From Crossaster papposus (Eukaryota > Echinodermata > Asteroidea > Velatida > Solasteridae), in contig JBAIAA010000110.1 in the NCBI GenBank assembly GCA_037893245.1, positions 496,001-560,000 of the forward strand: DNA of 64,000 nt, written 5' to 3'. Numbering within the stretch: position 1 is the first letter of the stretch; each line of letters opens with the position of its first letter. Under the pieces are notes generated by a model. The model saw only the letters and a program-made list of their open reading frames with translations. It made no database searches and was not told the DNA's origin. This document shows, piece after piece, positions 53,301 to 63,264 of this stretch. The position numbers were made by a program, and so were the translations under genes.

Positions 53301-56300
53301 ATCTTACTTATTTGAAAGTAAATAATGATTGTAGGCATCCAGCCAAAAGGGTTGTGCTAGATATCCTGTAATTGTATCGATAAAATTGAATGCTATTACA
53401 AACAGTTTGCGACCGTCGTCCGAATAAGAACAACTTAAGAACCACTGCCTGACGCTGGTTGAAAACGAATGCCGTTTTTCTTGTTTTTCTCAGCATCCAG
53501 TTAAACGATATTTACTATAAAAAAACAGCTGCCTAAATCCACTCATTCATGATATTTCAAGCAATTACCGATGGTGTATCCATCCTACCTTTAAACTTGG
53601 TGTGTTCAGTGTAACTCCAGAAACCCCTAAAAGAGCCCAAACCTCGACAACAGATATTAGTTGGATTTTTGTCTAGACAGTATAATAGTTAATGATGGGA
53701 CCCATACTGTACTAACATTTACAACATGCACAGTTCCTCCAACAACAGGATTATAAAACTTACCTCTTCCAAGTTCTCTTGGTTGGCACAAACACATGTA
53801 GATACCCAGTCAGTGTCGGATCCACGACGTCAGAAGCTGGAATGGGCATCTGCCCGGCATTCCCTTTGGACAACGATGAGGATCTGGTTGAATGTTTGCC
53901 CAAACACGGGGTGGGGCTTGTTTTCTTGTCCGCCAAATTGAGATCGTCGGACTCCCAGCCGGTGACTGATGATGACGCCACACTCTCCTACCAAAACATG
54001 TCCAGAACTAGAGAATTACAAATCAAATAAATATCCACCCATACATGACTGTTTTCCTCAAGTGGCCTGCCTTCTTTTGTCACGGCCCCACCTCCGAAGG
54101 TCTCTATAAACATATGAACTATCGATGAATAAAACCGTGTTTCGTTCCATTGTGATATTTTTTTTTTTTCCAAACCATAAGCTACATTTTGTGGTTCCAG
54201 GGGGATTTTCCCAGTGACTGACATTACACCAATGAATAAAGTTCCAAATATAGTTGGCTGCACTGGCTTTCAAATTCTTGGTTGGGTTACTGCGCATATT
54301 CACCAAGTTTAGTATACAAAAGGAACTAAAATGCTTTAACAATTGACTGGTGGCAGTAAATAGATTGAACATGTCACGATACCTGTTCACTTTGCATTAA
54401 ATTTCCTAACAAAACACATTGAGTGCAGGCTACTCAATGTGTTTTAACCTCAACCAAACAAAAAAATTGTTGATATTTGCAAATGGTGTATCATATATTT
54501 TAAATATTGGCTGAATATTTGTCTTGATGATTGAGAATTGTTTTCACTCAGTCAAGTTAGGTATTTCATAATAATTCAATAGTTTTGTAATTTGCAAATG
54601 TATTAACTTGAAATATATAGACACGTACATGTATATTTTTTTATATGAGTTTTAAGGTGACTCTTTTCCCACCACTTTTCCACTTTGGTATAACAAGTAG
54701 AGAAAAACTTGCAGTATACAGGTGTGTAGTATACATTTTTAGTCATGCAAATTGTATATACATGTAACATATTGTAACAAAAAAATGTACTGATGAACTT
54801 ACAAAGTCTGAGAGTGATCGTTGTTCTTGTTTTTCGTCAGCTGCAGCAGAACTTTCAGAGCTAGATTCCTGACCAAAAAAAACCACACACATAAAAACCT
54901 AGATAATAAATCACCAATACAATAAAACTAAACAAAACTTTGAGATATTGTATACTGGTGCATTTTATTCAAGGTGAAAACTTAACAGATCATTGCAAAG
55001 TATTCAAAAGGTGGAATTTGCATCGGGGTGATGTAAGTTCAATATTGGGTTTTGTCCTTAAAAAGGTAGAATACACCAATTGCAGATTTTGAAAATGTTT
55101 ACTACCGAATTTTAAAGAAATATCTTACTTATTTGAAAGTAAATAATGATTCTAGGCTTCCAGCAAAATGATAAATGTAATTGTTTCGAAAATTTAAATT
55201 ATATATAAAAAGAAAATTTAATAAAATTAAATTTTCAAATTCGATCCCTCACCTGTTTGTCTGCTTTTGGCACTTCGATGATTGCATCGTGAACAGCATC
55301 TCTCTCAGCTCTCAGGGAACTCTGCCTCTCAAAGTACCCATAACTCTCCTCAAAACTCTCTTTTGAAAGTCTACTGGACAGTGGTGTGTGACCTTGGGTG
55401 TCCGAATTAGAGGAGGCCGTCGATTTCTGACTGTCTGATCTGGAAGCTTTAGTGGAACTCGCAAGTCGACTTGCCTCGCTGATGTAATCATACCACAGTT
55501 GAGCCGTGTCGGTACCAATGACGGAAAATAAGACCTTCTTCCCGGTGGAGTGGGTGAGTTTGAGCATTCCGATGGATTGTCCGTCCTCTTTTTGTTCTGT
55601 TGCAAGGGCAACCGAGTACGAGGTCAGGTCTAGGATGCTCTCTGTCTCGGCTTCTGGCGAGTTGGTCTTGAAGCAGTACAACTGCGAGTCGCTTAAGACA
55701 TACCAGCGTGATTTACCTTTTTTGCGCATTGGGCCAGACATTTTAGGGTCGGGAAGGTGACCTAAGGTCAAACCGGATGAGACCCGGGGTCGGCGAATCA
55801 GTGCTCGTTGCACCAACTTGGACACTTTGCTGATGACGGTCTTGTTATGATCCGAGCGAGATCCTTCGGTTGCATCGCCAGTGGAGCTTGCACTTGATGC
55901 GGTGGGATGACGAGGAGGAGAGGTCGGGGCTGAGCCTCCATCCACATTATGAGACTCGTCCCACGCATCCAGTTCCTGGGACAATCTCAGAAAAACACTG
56001 TCACTAAGTAAATGTCTCTTTTGAGAGATGGACTCCGATTCAGCAAAATCGAGTTCCGAGAGGTTTACGATGCTGTTATCACATGAGGCACTGTCGCTGA
56101 TCGAGTGCGAGTCTGTGAGATCGTCGTTTGTCGCAATTGAGGAAACAAATGAGCTTCCTCTGCTCTTCACGAGCTCGGTCCTGCTCTCCCGCTCTCCGTC
56201 ACGCGAGGAAGTGTCACTCTCAACGCTCATCTGTTTGGGAACTATAGAACCATTTACGGTTGAGCTGTTATGTTTCCTTCTCGAGGACGGGGATGTATCA

Positions 56301-56908
56301 AAATCTTCCCCCAGCCCACTGTCCATCCTTTGGCTCTTCTCAAAACTAACACTCATTTGTGTAATCATTCTTTTCTTGTGTAGCGATGGGGATCTATCTG
56401 TGAAATTGTGAAGCACTTGGCTCCAAACTGAAAACTCCTCCTCTGTTGGCACACTAAAACTGAAAATCCTGTTCCCTTCTGAAACTGGCGTCAACTCCAA
56501 GATAAACTCCTTATTTAAGAATTGACAGTTTGATGTTCTGCTTCCACTAGACTCACACATCTCAGCGTCAATTTTTTTACTGCCATCCTTCATCGACGTC
56601 TCCAGATAAAAGTCACTTAGTGTCAAAACTCTCTTTACTTCATCCCCCTCGGGTGTATCAAACAACCCAAGCATGCTACTGGCTGCGACGCACCAATACT
56701 GTCTTTTGGTGCTGCACTCTGTCAGCCAGCCCCTGTAGTCTGGAAGCATGTCCGACTTTTCAAAGCTGTCAAACGATATCAATGTCCTACCACCTTCCGT
56801 GCTTCTGGTCCTGTCATGATCTGCGATTGGCTCGCTCAATTGAGAGAGAGTTTCTGATTGTCCCACATGTATTCCATCATTGGTGATTACTGCTCCACCT
56901 TCAGCCAT
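45596..56908 (-). CDS. Triple-PH-domain, coiled-coil protein (8 exons, 1248 aa), unnamed
   Basis: Exons on the minus strand: 56919-55253 (ATG at 56908), 54868-54803, 53987-53764, 52255-52084, 49382-49232, 47982-47888, 47461-46139, 45655-45596. All junctions keep phase with GT donors and AG acceptors. Seen: PH1 about 58-170 (DYRGWLTECSTKRQYWCV), a Ser-rich linker, PH2 about 388-480 (MRKKGKSRWYVLSDSQLYCF), a Ser-rich linker with acidic residues, PH3 about 633-735 (GYLHVFVPTKRTWKR then SWAVLKDDWLYFYKKP), a coiled coil about 750-930, a Ser/Pro/basic tail about 930-1229, and the C-terminal EFEMMARKALLEAGWVFRS. PH domains usually bind phosphoinositides or proteins, so a membrane/cytoskeleton scaffold is likely; no catalytic domain is visible. 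I recognise no named orthologue. Confidence 0.85.
46139..47461 (-). CDS. Triple-PH gene exon 7 (coiled coil and tail)
   Basis: Acceptor ATTCTTGCAG, donor TGAG|GTAAGT. 441 codons: a long charged helix (MEEQIRTLNDRLFGITADIE and LKEKENLEIQLLEQQERL), then a serine/proline-rich basic region (SPSPKIARSQKAKG, RRKISVPIKMPS) likely to be disordered and phosphorylated. Confidence 0.9.
47640..47790 (+). repeat. tRNA-derived SINE (family B), copy 2
   Basis: GGGTTCAAATCCCGCCTGGG (box B), then a CAGTCCCAGCGGGGATATCA segment and GGGGTTTTCCTCCCACCTC. It is the reverse-orientation relative of 12375-12510. It lies in intron 6 of the triple-PH gene. Confidence 0.6.
47888..47982 (-). CDS. Triple-PH gene exon 6
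   Basis: Acceptor TTCTCTGTACAG, donor AGAG|GTGAGA. It codes for SSDKWHTNQAELHRQKLLLE and the start of the coil. Phase 1 in, phase 0 out. Confidence 0.85.
48228..48330 (-). repeat. tRNA-derived SINE (family C), copy 2
   Basis: On the minus strand TTAAATCCAGCTGCTGGCCG is followed by TTGTGTCCTTGGGCCATCC ACTTCACCCCC, matching the 4517-4650 copy in order. Confidence 0.5.
49232..49382 (-). CDS. Triple-PH gene exon 5 (end of PH3)
   Basis: Acceptor ATTTGTTCAG, donor CCAG|GTAAAA. It codes for the last strand and helix of PH3 (GSNCAVLMAETEAETRAWME) with the invariant PH tryptophan. Phase 0 in, phase 1 out. Confidence 0.88.
50327..50355. repeat. 29-base homopolymer C run
   Basis: An uninterrupted C29 on the plus strand, inside intron 4 of the minus-strand gene, so its transcript would carry G29. 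Length is likely to be variable or imprecise in assembly. Confidence 0.9.
52084..52255 (-). CDS. Triple-PH gene exon 4 (core of PH3)
   Basis: Acceptor TTTTTGTGCCAG, donor AGAC|GTAAGC. It codes for SWAVLKDDWLYFYKKPTDLS and GQKFKFSILNKD. It completes an arginine codon split with exon 3. Confidence 0.9.
53236..53594. mobile_element. TTAAAGGTAGG-ended MITE in triple-PH intron 3
   Basis: It starts TTAAAGGTAGGATACACC and ends in ATCCTACCTTTAA. The right end has an extra ATC (GTATCCATCCTACC). Interior blocks are present. Confidence 0.75.
53764..53987 (-). CDS. Triple-PH gene exon 3 (start of PH3)
   Basis: Acceptor TTTTGGTAG, donor AGAG|GTAAGT. It codes for a serine-rich linker and then LTGYLHVFVPTKRTWKR, the first two strands of PH3. 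Phase 0 in, phase 2 out. Confidence 0.88.
54463..54505. repeat. TTAAAGGTAGG-type element, small end fragment
   Basis: GTTGATATTTGCAAATGGTG TATCATATATTTTAA matches one end of the family only. Confidence 0.4.
54803..54868 (-). CDS. Triple-PH gene exon 2
   Basis: Acceptor TTTTTTTGGTCAG, donor CTTT|GTAAGT. 22 codons, ESSSESSAAADEKQEQRSLS then DF, acidic/serine. Phase 0 at both ends, so it could be alternatively used. Confidence 0.75.
55058..55200. repeat. TTAAAGGTAGG-type element, left half only
   Basis: TTAAAAAGGTAGAATACACC then TACTACCGAATTTTAAAG and TAATGATTCTAGGCTTCCAG. The right half is absent. It lies 53 bp past the exon 1 donor. Confidence 0.6.
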
Positions 56909-56919
56909 CTTTGCACCTC
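55253..56919 (-). CDS. Triple-PH gene exon 1 (PH1 and PH2)
   Basis: ATG at 56906-56908, 11 nt after an AG acceptor (TTATGTTCAAG), so a 5' UTR exon probably lies upstream. 552 codons carry PH1, a Ser-rich linker and PH2; donor ACAG|GTGAGG. Unusually, two PH domains share one long uninterrupted exon, while PH3 is split over three. Confidence 0.9.
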
Positions 56920-59900
56920 CTTGAACATAAAAATAAACACTGAACAAGAGATGTATTTCAGTGAAAGCACAGTTTACAAGAAAGCAAAATGTTGTCGGCA
57001 CAATCCATTCTGGTTAACAGTCCACCTCGATCACTGGAGTGGCAAGATCCGTGATTAAATGCAGTCAAAGGGTGGATTTTCCACATGACCGGCACATTTT
57101 AAGGTTGGCAGATATCATAAGGTCTAATTCCCATGCAGTAATGTATACTGGTACATGGAGTGTCACACAATATTCACATCTGACTTGTTGCTGATAGTCC
57201 TGGTAATACCAGATTTGAAAGTACGAGCCCGTATGTCTATTTTGTTAGCCTGGTATACAGAGTTCTGCTCGGAGGTACATGTATTTGCAGATCGAACCCT
57301 TGATGCATGAAACCAATTGAATAACCTCCTCGCTTCGATTGTATTTGTTCAATACCTGAATACAGAGAAAGCAAAAACGAAAAAAGGTTAAAGGATTAAT
57401 AATAACAGGGCCAACAGGGACAAACATAGCCACTGGGTTAATAGCCATGGGGTTTGTTGATCATTGTAAAAAAAAAAAAAAAAAAAAAAATCCTCATTTT
57501 CCTCAATTAAGGCTATGGTTTCCAAGGTTATTGAGCCAACATAAAGGTCCTGAAAGGCACAGCTCCGCTGGTTTTTATACAGAAAAGCATTACAGGCAAG
57601 TACAAAAAAAAGATAATGCTCGGTCCAATTGAAACTTGTGCCTGTGAGTTAATAAACAACCTAAAGTCAACTGAGACAGAAAGAACAACTAACTTGGTCG
57701 ATACTTTTACAGGTGTAATTGTGTTTGCGCCATGCCCCGTTTCTACTTGATTTGACTCAAACCACAATATGCTTCACTTCCTCTAAATACAGGTCGGTCA
57801 CGAAACAATTACGAGAAAGCCAACAAAAATATATCTGGTTTCAACTCCAAAACACAATGGTAATTTAGCCACAGGTAATGTGATACTTGCATAACTCAGT
57901 TAAAATCCTGTTTTTCTAATTAGGCAGGGTCCATCGATATCAGACTTTTTAATCATGTTTCAAAAAATTATCCCAGCCAAGAAAGAGTGCATAGCATAGG
58001 AACCACTGTCATAAAATAGAACACAGCACACAAATATAAGTACAGTACTCTATCCACTTTGTCCAATATACTGGTACTGGTAGTACTAATTTGTGCTTGA
58101 ACATGCACAGTAAAAGCAAATCCACTCTACATGATGAGATTATTAAAAAAACACAAAACAGTATACATGAAGCAATATGCCCAGATAAGATTTGATGGAT
58201 CTGTTGGTTTGTAAATGAAAGAGCAAAGGGCATTCAGTGAAAAAAGGAAAAACTATTTTCAATTTGTGTGTGTATTGATTTCTGCTTTGGGGAACTTATT
58301 ATTAAATTTACACTTCAAATTTTACATGCAAGATATCCATTTAACTGTAGTACATAACTCCAAAAAGTCTGTCTAAATATGTTTGAAAGAACAACAAAGT
58401 CAGGAAATATTTAAACTGTTTGTTTCAGGTACTTCTTATCCTTGGTCTAAAACCCCATGAGTGTTATTGAATTTCCTTCATGTATCACTGCAGAATGGTC
58501 AGTTGATCGCAACAACATTTTTACTGTCTCTGATTAAATTTCTCTGTTTAAATCTTTTACCTGAAATGGTATTGTTAAATTGGGGAAAGTACAGTAGTTT
58601 TAAGAATACGGCTAACAGAGTGCCTGTTGGCACATTTTTACGTGCTTTAAAAATGTAATCCGGTTGCAACAACAAAACATACGTTTTCTTTCACTTATTT
58701 AATAGCCATTGTGCTAAATCTTTAATTAAATTAAGAAGTAATTTTTCAGGCACCCAACTAAAGATTTTTAGAGCTTCAAACTAAAACAAACAAAAAAAAC
58801 ACAAAAAAACAAATGATCCTATTTCCCTTTAAACTGATTAACTGAACAAAAAAAAACTTGCAGGAAATGAAATCCGATCCACTTAAGACAATGATAAATT
58901 CCTGCAAGCTATGTTGCAACATGGTCCATTAATCAGCAATTACTTCAGGGTTTGTAACACTAGCACCAGCTACAGACTGCTGGCGACAACTCTGTCTAGA
59001 GTTGCCCCAAAGCTAGATATGTCACCAAATACTTTAGAGAACTTCACATATTTCTGGGGCCTTTGGCAGACCAATCAATCTGCTTTAAAGGTAGGGTACA
59101 CCATTGGTAATTGCTTGAATTATCAGGAATGGGTGGATGTAAGGGGTTGTATTTTATAGTAAATATCGTAAAACTGACCTGTCCTAAGTTTTTTAATTAG
59201 GTTCTTAGTTGTCCTTTCTTTTTTTCGCGACCGCCGTCCGGATATCTAGCACAATCATTTTGCTAGATGCCTACAATCATTATTTACTTTCAAATAAGTA
59301 AGATATTTCCCAATAATTTGGTAGTAAAGATTTTTGATATCTGCAAATGATGTATCCTACCTTTAAGCAGACAGGAGGTTTTGCTGTGCTATCATTACTA
59401 TAGGTGATGGATGCATGGAGTTTGAAAAATATATTTGTATCTCTTTCCTTACCATGTTTTTGAACACTATGATCAAAACAGTCTAGTAAATTTGACAATA
59501 GAAAGGAAAGGTTCAGGTTTATTCCTTGAGCTCCTACTGTACCTATAAATTCCCTTTTTGTGCAGTTTGTGGTGCTGGAATTTCCCACACTTTTATTTCA
59601 AATCCTTGATAACAATTCAACCAAATTTCAAACATTTTTCAAAGACTCACAAATCGATTTGCCTGCAACATAAAAAGTTGGGCCTGCTGGTACATGCCCA
59701 GAAAATGAACACCGATCTACTCGTATCTGTACCAAGCACTTTTAATCTCCTCTTCTGTACACAAGTGCCACATTCTTGCATGCCAGTCTCTCTTCCTGAT
59801 CATCAGCTTCTGAATAGAACGCTCCTCATGTAGGCTACCGGCTGAAATTCTCAAGTGCCTCAAACACGATCCTAGTCCCCTCTCTGTATACCCATCACAA

Positions 59901-60164
59901 CTCCTTGATGGCAAAGCAAACACTGCAGTAGGCACTATAACACAATCGACTAACAATACCCCCACCATTCAGAACTTTCAGAACTGACACTTCAAAAGAG
60001 TCATACACCTGTGGCCCTAATTAAATTGTACATAGGTCCTTTAATTTCCAAGGTCTGTACTACCCAATAAACTTGGGGTTGCTGTCAAAAAAATATATTG
60101 ATTTTCACAGGAGTAATAAAAGTGTATTGTGTACTTTGTAGCACAAACTTATTTATGATTTAAA
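56920..60164. other. Upstream flank of the triple-PH gene
   Basis: It should contain the promoter and a 5' UTR exon, but I cannot place either. It holds a poly-A run (about 57467-57490) and a TTAAAGGTAGG element (59085-59366). No coding exon stands out; the short frames have no domain. Confidence 0.4.
59085..59366. mobile_element. TTAAAGGTAGG-ended MITE (inverted, short form)
   Basis: It starts TTAAAGGTAGGGTACACC and ends ATGTATCCTACCTTTAA. About 282 bp; a central block is deleted next to CGCGACCGCCGTCCGG. Confidence 0.75.
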
Positions 60165-60239
60165 GTTATAGCGGGTCGCCGTAGAACAGTTCACCAATCA
60201 CTACAGCCTGAACCCACACACCCATCTGTTCCAGCACCA

Positions 60240-63122
60240 GTGACTCACGCCAAATCCCAACTCAGCTTTTGTGTTTTAAATACACAGTCCATCTGTAACA
60301 AGTCTGAAGACTTCGTGGATTTTGTTCTGCAGAAAAATCTAGACCTTGTTGCTGTGTCTGAAACATGGCTGAGACCAGGTGATGACCTAACATGTCGTCA
60401 GTGTACCCCTGCTGGCTACTATTTTCATCAAATTCCTAGACCTCACAAGACCGGAGGGGGAGTTGCAATACTTTACAGATCCAGTTTATGTGTCTCTGTG
60501 AAAGATAATAACATCCATTACACAACCTTCGAATCTCTTCATGCTGAAATAACAGGAAACTCAAAATCTGTTCGCCTCGTCGTTTTATACAGACCCGAAA
60601 GAGATGCCAACGGCCATCATGTGACTTTTTCAAGTTTTCTTCAAGAATTTGAGAATTTGATTTTGGAATATCTCCTACACCCATCTGACATCATCATCAC
60701 CGGTGACTTCAACATTCATGTTGATGACATCCATAACACCAATGCAAACCAATTCAAGCATTTGCTATCGGCTTATGGCCTTATCCAGCATGTCACGGAG
60801 CCGACTCATCGTCTCGGTCATTGTCTGGACCTTGTAATAACTCGTGATATCACCCCACCTGCTGTCTCTAACATTACGATTCTACCTGGATTATCAGACC
60901 ATTATGCAGTTATGTGTAATTTGAGCCTGTGCAAGCCCAACATCCCAACCATCACTGTAAAGACCCGACAGTGGAAAAACGTAGATCTTCCTGAAGTGTT
61001 CCGGGATATAGGAACTCATTTGGAAAAATTAAACCTCGATCATGACGACTTGAATGTATATGTCAGCCAATACGAAAGTACTGTCCGTGACATCTTGGAT
61101 TTACACGCACCTTTGAAAACAAGATCTGTCAAGGTCCGAACTGAATTTCCTTGGTTCAATGATGACATTAGAGCTGCAAGAAAGATTCGTCGTCAACTTG
61201 AGCGAAAATGGCGGGAAAACGGAAAACTTGAATCACACCGACGAGAATATCGCAACCAATGTAATGTGGTTAGGAAATTGATCAACCAGGTGAAGATTAC
61301 CCACTTCTCATCCCAAGTTCATGAATCCTCAGGAGATCAAAAGAAGCTCTTCAAGATAATTGATAAACTGTTGCTGAAACCCAGAACCCCTGTCCTTCCA
61401 TCCAACTACAATGATCAGGATCTGGCAAATGAATTCTCCAAGTTCTTTGTCACCGAGATTTCAGACATCCGCTCATCATTCTCATCGGCCCCTTGTGACA
61501 TGCGCCAGACATCGCCACATCTTCACCAAGACTGTAGACTCTATGTGTTTGAGCCTACCACTGCTGCTGAGATTCAAAGAATTATCATGAAATCTCCTAC
61601 AAAATCCTGTGAACTGGACCCAGTATCAACATCCATGATAAAGCAGAACATTGATACATTTGTTCCGTACATCACTGCACTTGTAAACAAATCTCTCAGC
61701 TCCGGTCACTTCCCCGATAGCCTCAAGATTTCCTACATCAGGCCGCTCATCAAGAAACCCAACCTGGACAAGGAGGTATTCAAAAACTACAGACCAGTTG
61801 CGAACTTAAAGTATCTCGGAAAAGTCATTGAACGAGTAGTTTCATCACGCATTCGCGATCATATTGATGCTTTCAACCTGTCCGACACGTTCCAGTCGAC
61901 ATACAAGCCTTTCCATTGGACGGAAGTTGCACTAGTCCGTGTGAACAACGATATTCTTTCAGCCATGGACAATGGAAACCTTACAGCACTAGTCCTATTA
62001 GACTTGAGTGCCGCTTTTGACACTGTTGACCACAACATCCTCCTCTCCCGGCTTCAGAATTACCTCGGCATACAGGACACAGCCCTAGCATGGTGCAATT
62101 CTTATCTCTCCAATCGAACTCAGCACGTGTGTATCGGCACTGCAATATCAGACCCGGTTGTCTTGAACTACTCTGTGCCACAGGGGTCAGTACTGGGCCC
62201 ACAGTGGTTTACGCTGTACACTTTGCCAATTCGTGACATCATTTTAAAATTTAACCTGAATTACCATGTCTATGCGGACGACACTCAGCTATACATCACG
62301 TTTAAATCTTCTCGAGAACATGCCAATGCCTCCATTGAAAGACTTGAGAAATGTATCCAAGAGATTCGCCACTGGACGCAACAGAACTTCCTGAAGTTAA
62401 ATGACGACAAGACAGAGTTCCTTTTATTTGGATCACGTCAACAATTATCAAAAGTTTCAGTGCCATACATTTCCATCGGTGATGCTCAGATAGCTCCCTC
62501 GTTGCAGGCTCGGAACTTGGGTGTTATTTTTGATTCGTCAATGACACTTCAACCACACATCAACAACGTCATTCGTCTCTCAACATTTCACATCAGGAAC
62601 ATCGGTAAAATACGCAAGTTTTTGGACAAGAGCGCTACAGAAAAAGTAATTCATGCATTTGTCACTTCTCGCCTTGACAACGGCAATGCCCTTTTCTATG
62701 GTCTTCCGCATAACCAGATTGCTCGTCTCCAACGCCTCCAAAACACCGCAGCCCGCATCGTTACACTCTCTAAAAAATCCTGTTCCATCACCCCCATCCT
62801 GGAACAACTTCATTGGCTCCCTGTCTCTCAACGAATAATCTTCAAGCTTATGCTAATTGTCCACAAAGCACTCAATGGCAAGGCTCCCCATTACATCTCA
62901 GAACTTCTTCAAGTTTACACTCCATCAAGGAACCTACGATCCAGCAACATGCTTCTCCTCAAGGAATCCAAGTCACGACACTCGTGGGGCGACAGACGTT
63001 TTTCTGCAGCTGCACCACACATCTGGAACTCTTTACCGCTCAATCTTAGATCTTGTCTGTGTACAACAAAATTCAAATCACTTCTCAAAACTTATCTCAT
63101 GTCTCAGGTTTTCAAGAACTAA
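60240..63122 (+). CDS. LINE ORF2 (endonuclease/reverse transcriptase), 5' partial
   Basis: 960 open residues from a GTG; the frame is open a little further upstream. Seen: AP-endonuclease motifs (LNTQSICNK, SETWL, GDFNIH about 154, LSDHYAV about 218); reverse transcriptase with AFDTVDHNILL, SVPQGSVLGP and the catalytic YADDTQLY (about 677); a C-terminal segment (HYISELLQVYTPSRNLRSS and HIWNSLPLNLR) typical of CR1/L2-like elements. It nicks target DNA and copies RNA there. One oddity: QGSVLGPQW where most relatives have a leucine-rich QGSVLGPLL-type sequence. No stops or frameshifts. Confidence 0.92.
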   Translation: MTHAKSQLSFCVLNTQSICNKSEDFVDFVLQKNLDLVAVSETWLRPGDDLTCRQCTPAGYYFHQIPRPHKTGGGVAILYRSSLCVSVKDNNIHYTTFESLHAEITGNSKSVRLVVLYRPERDANGHHVTFSSFLQEFENLILEYLLHPSDIIITGDFNIHVDDIHNTNANQFKHLLSAYGLIQHVTEPTHRLGHCLDLVITRDITPPAVSNITILPGLSDHYAVMCNLSLCKPNIPTITVKTRQWKNVDLPEVFRDIGTHLEKLNLDHDDLNVYVSQYESTVRDILDLHAPLKTRSVKVRTEFPWFNDDIRAARKIRRQLERKWRENGKLESHRREYRNQCNVVRKLINQVKITHFSSQVHESSGDQKKLFKIIDKLLLKPRTPVLPSNYNDQDLANEFSKFFVTEISDIRSSFSSAPCDMRQTSPHLHQDCRLYVFEPTTAAEIQRIIMKSPTKSCELDPVSTSMIKQNIDTFVPYITALVNKSLSSGHFPDSLKISYIRPLIKKPNLDKEVFKNYRPVANLKYLGKVIERVVSSRIRDHIDAFNLSDTFQSTYKPFHWTEVALVRVNNDILSAMDNGNLTALVLLDLSAAFDTVDHNILLSRLQNYLGIQDTALAWCNSYLSNRTQHVCIGTAISDPVVLNYSVPQGSVLGPQWFTLYTLPIRDIILKFNLNYHVYADDTQLYITFKSSREHANASIERLEKCIQEIRHWTQQNFLKLNDDKTEFLLFGSRQQLSKVSVPYISIGDAQIAPSLQARNLGVIFDSSMTLQPHINNVIRLSTFHIRNIGKIRKFLDKSATEKVIHAFVTSRLDNGNALFYGLPHNQIARLQRLQNTAARIVTLSKKSCSITPILEQLHWLPVSQRIIFKLMLIVHKALNGKAPHYISELLQVYTPSRNLRSSNMLLLKESKSRHSWGDRRFSAAAPHIWNSLPLNLRSCLCTTKFKSLLKTYLMSQVFKN

Positions 63123-63238
63123 TTTATTTGTTCCTCTCATTTGTTATTGTTTCTTTCAAGTTAAATATTACTTTGTTTGTTTTTTAGGGTCTCTGCGCCT
63201 TGAACACCCAGCAGGGTGGATATGTGCGCATTACAAAT

Positions 63239-63264
63239 CTTATTATTATTATTATTATTATTAT
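63239..63264. repeat. (ATT)n microsatellite tail of the LINE
   Basis: About eight ATT/TTA units directly after the LINE 3' UTR, consistent with its self-made tail. Confidence 0.85.

Larger units (their letters stand above)
60165..63264 (+). mobile_element. 5'-truncated CR1/L2-like LINE
   Basis: ORF2-type frame (endonuclease and reverse transcriptase), a short 3' UTR ending GCGCATTACAAATC, then an ATT microsatellite tail (about 63239-63263). Microsatellite tails are common in CR1/L2-group elements. No ORF1 is present and the frame is open up to about 60160 with no start ATG, so the 5' end is truncated there. Clade assignment is from RT and C-terminal style, not phylogeny. Confidence 0.85.
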
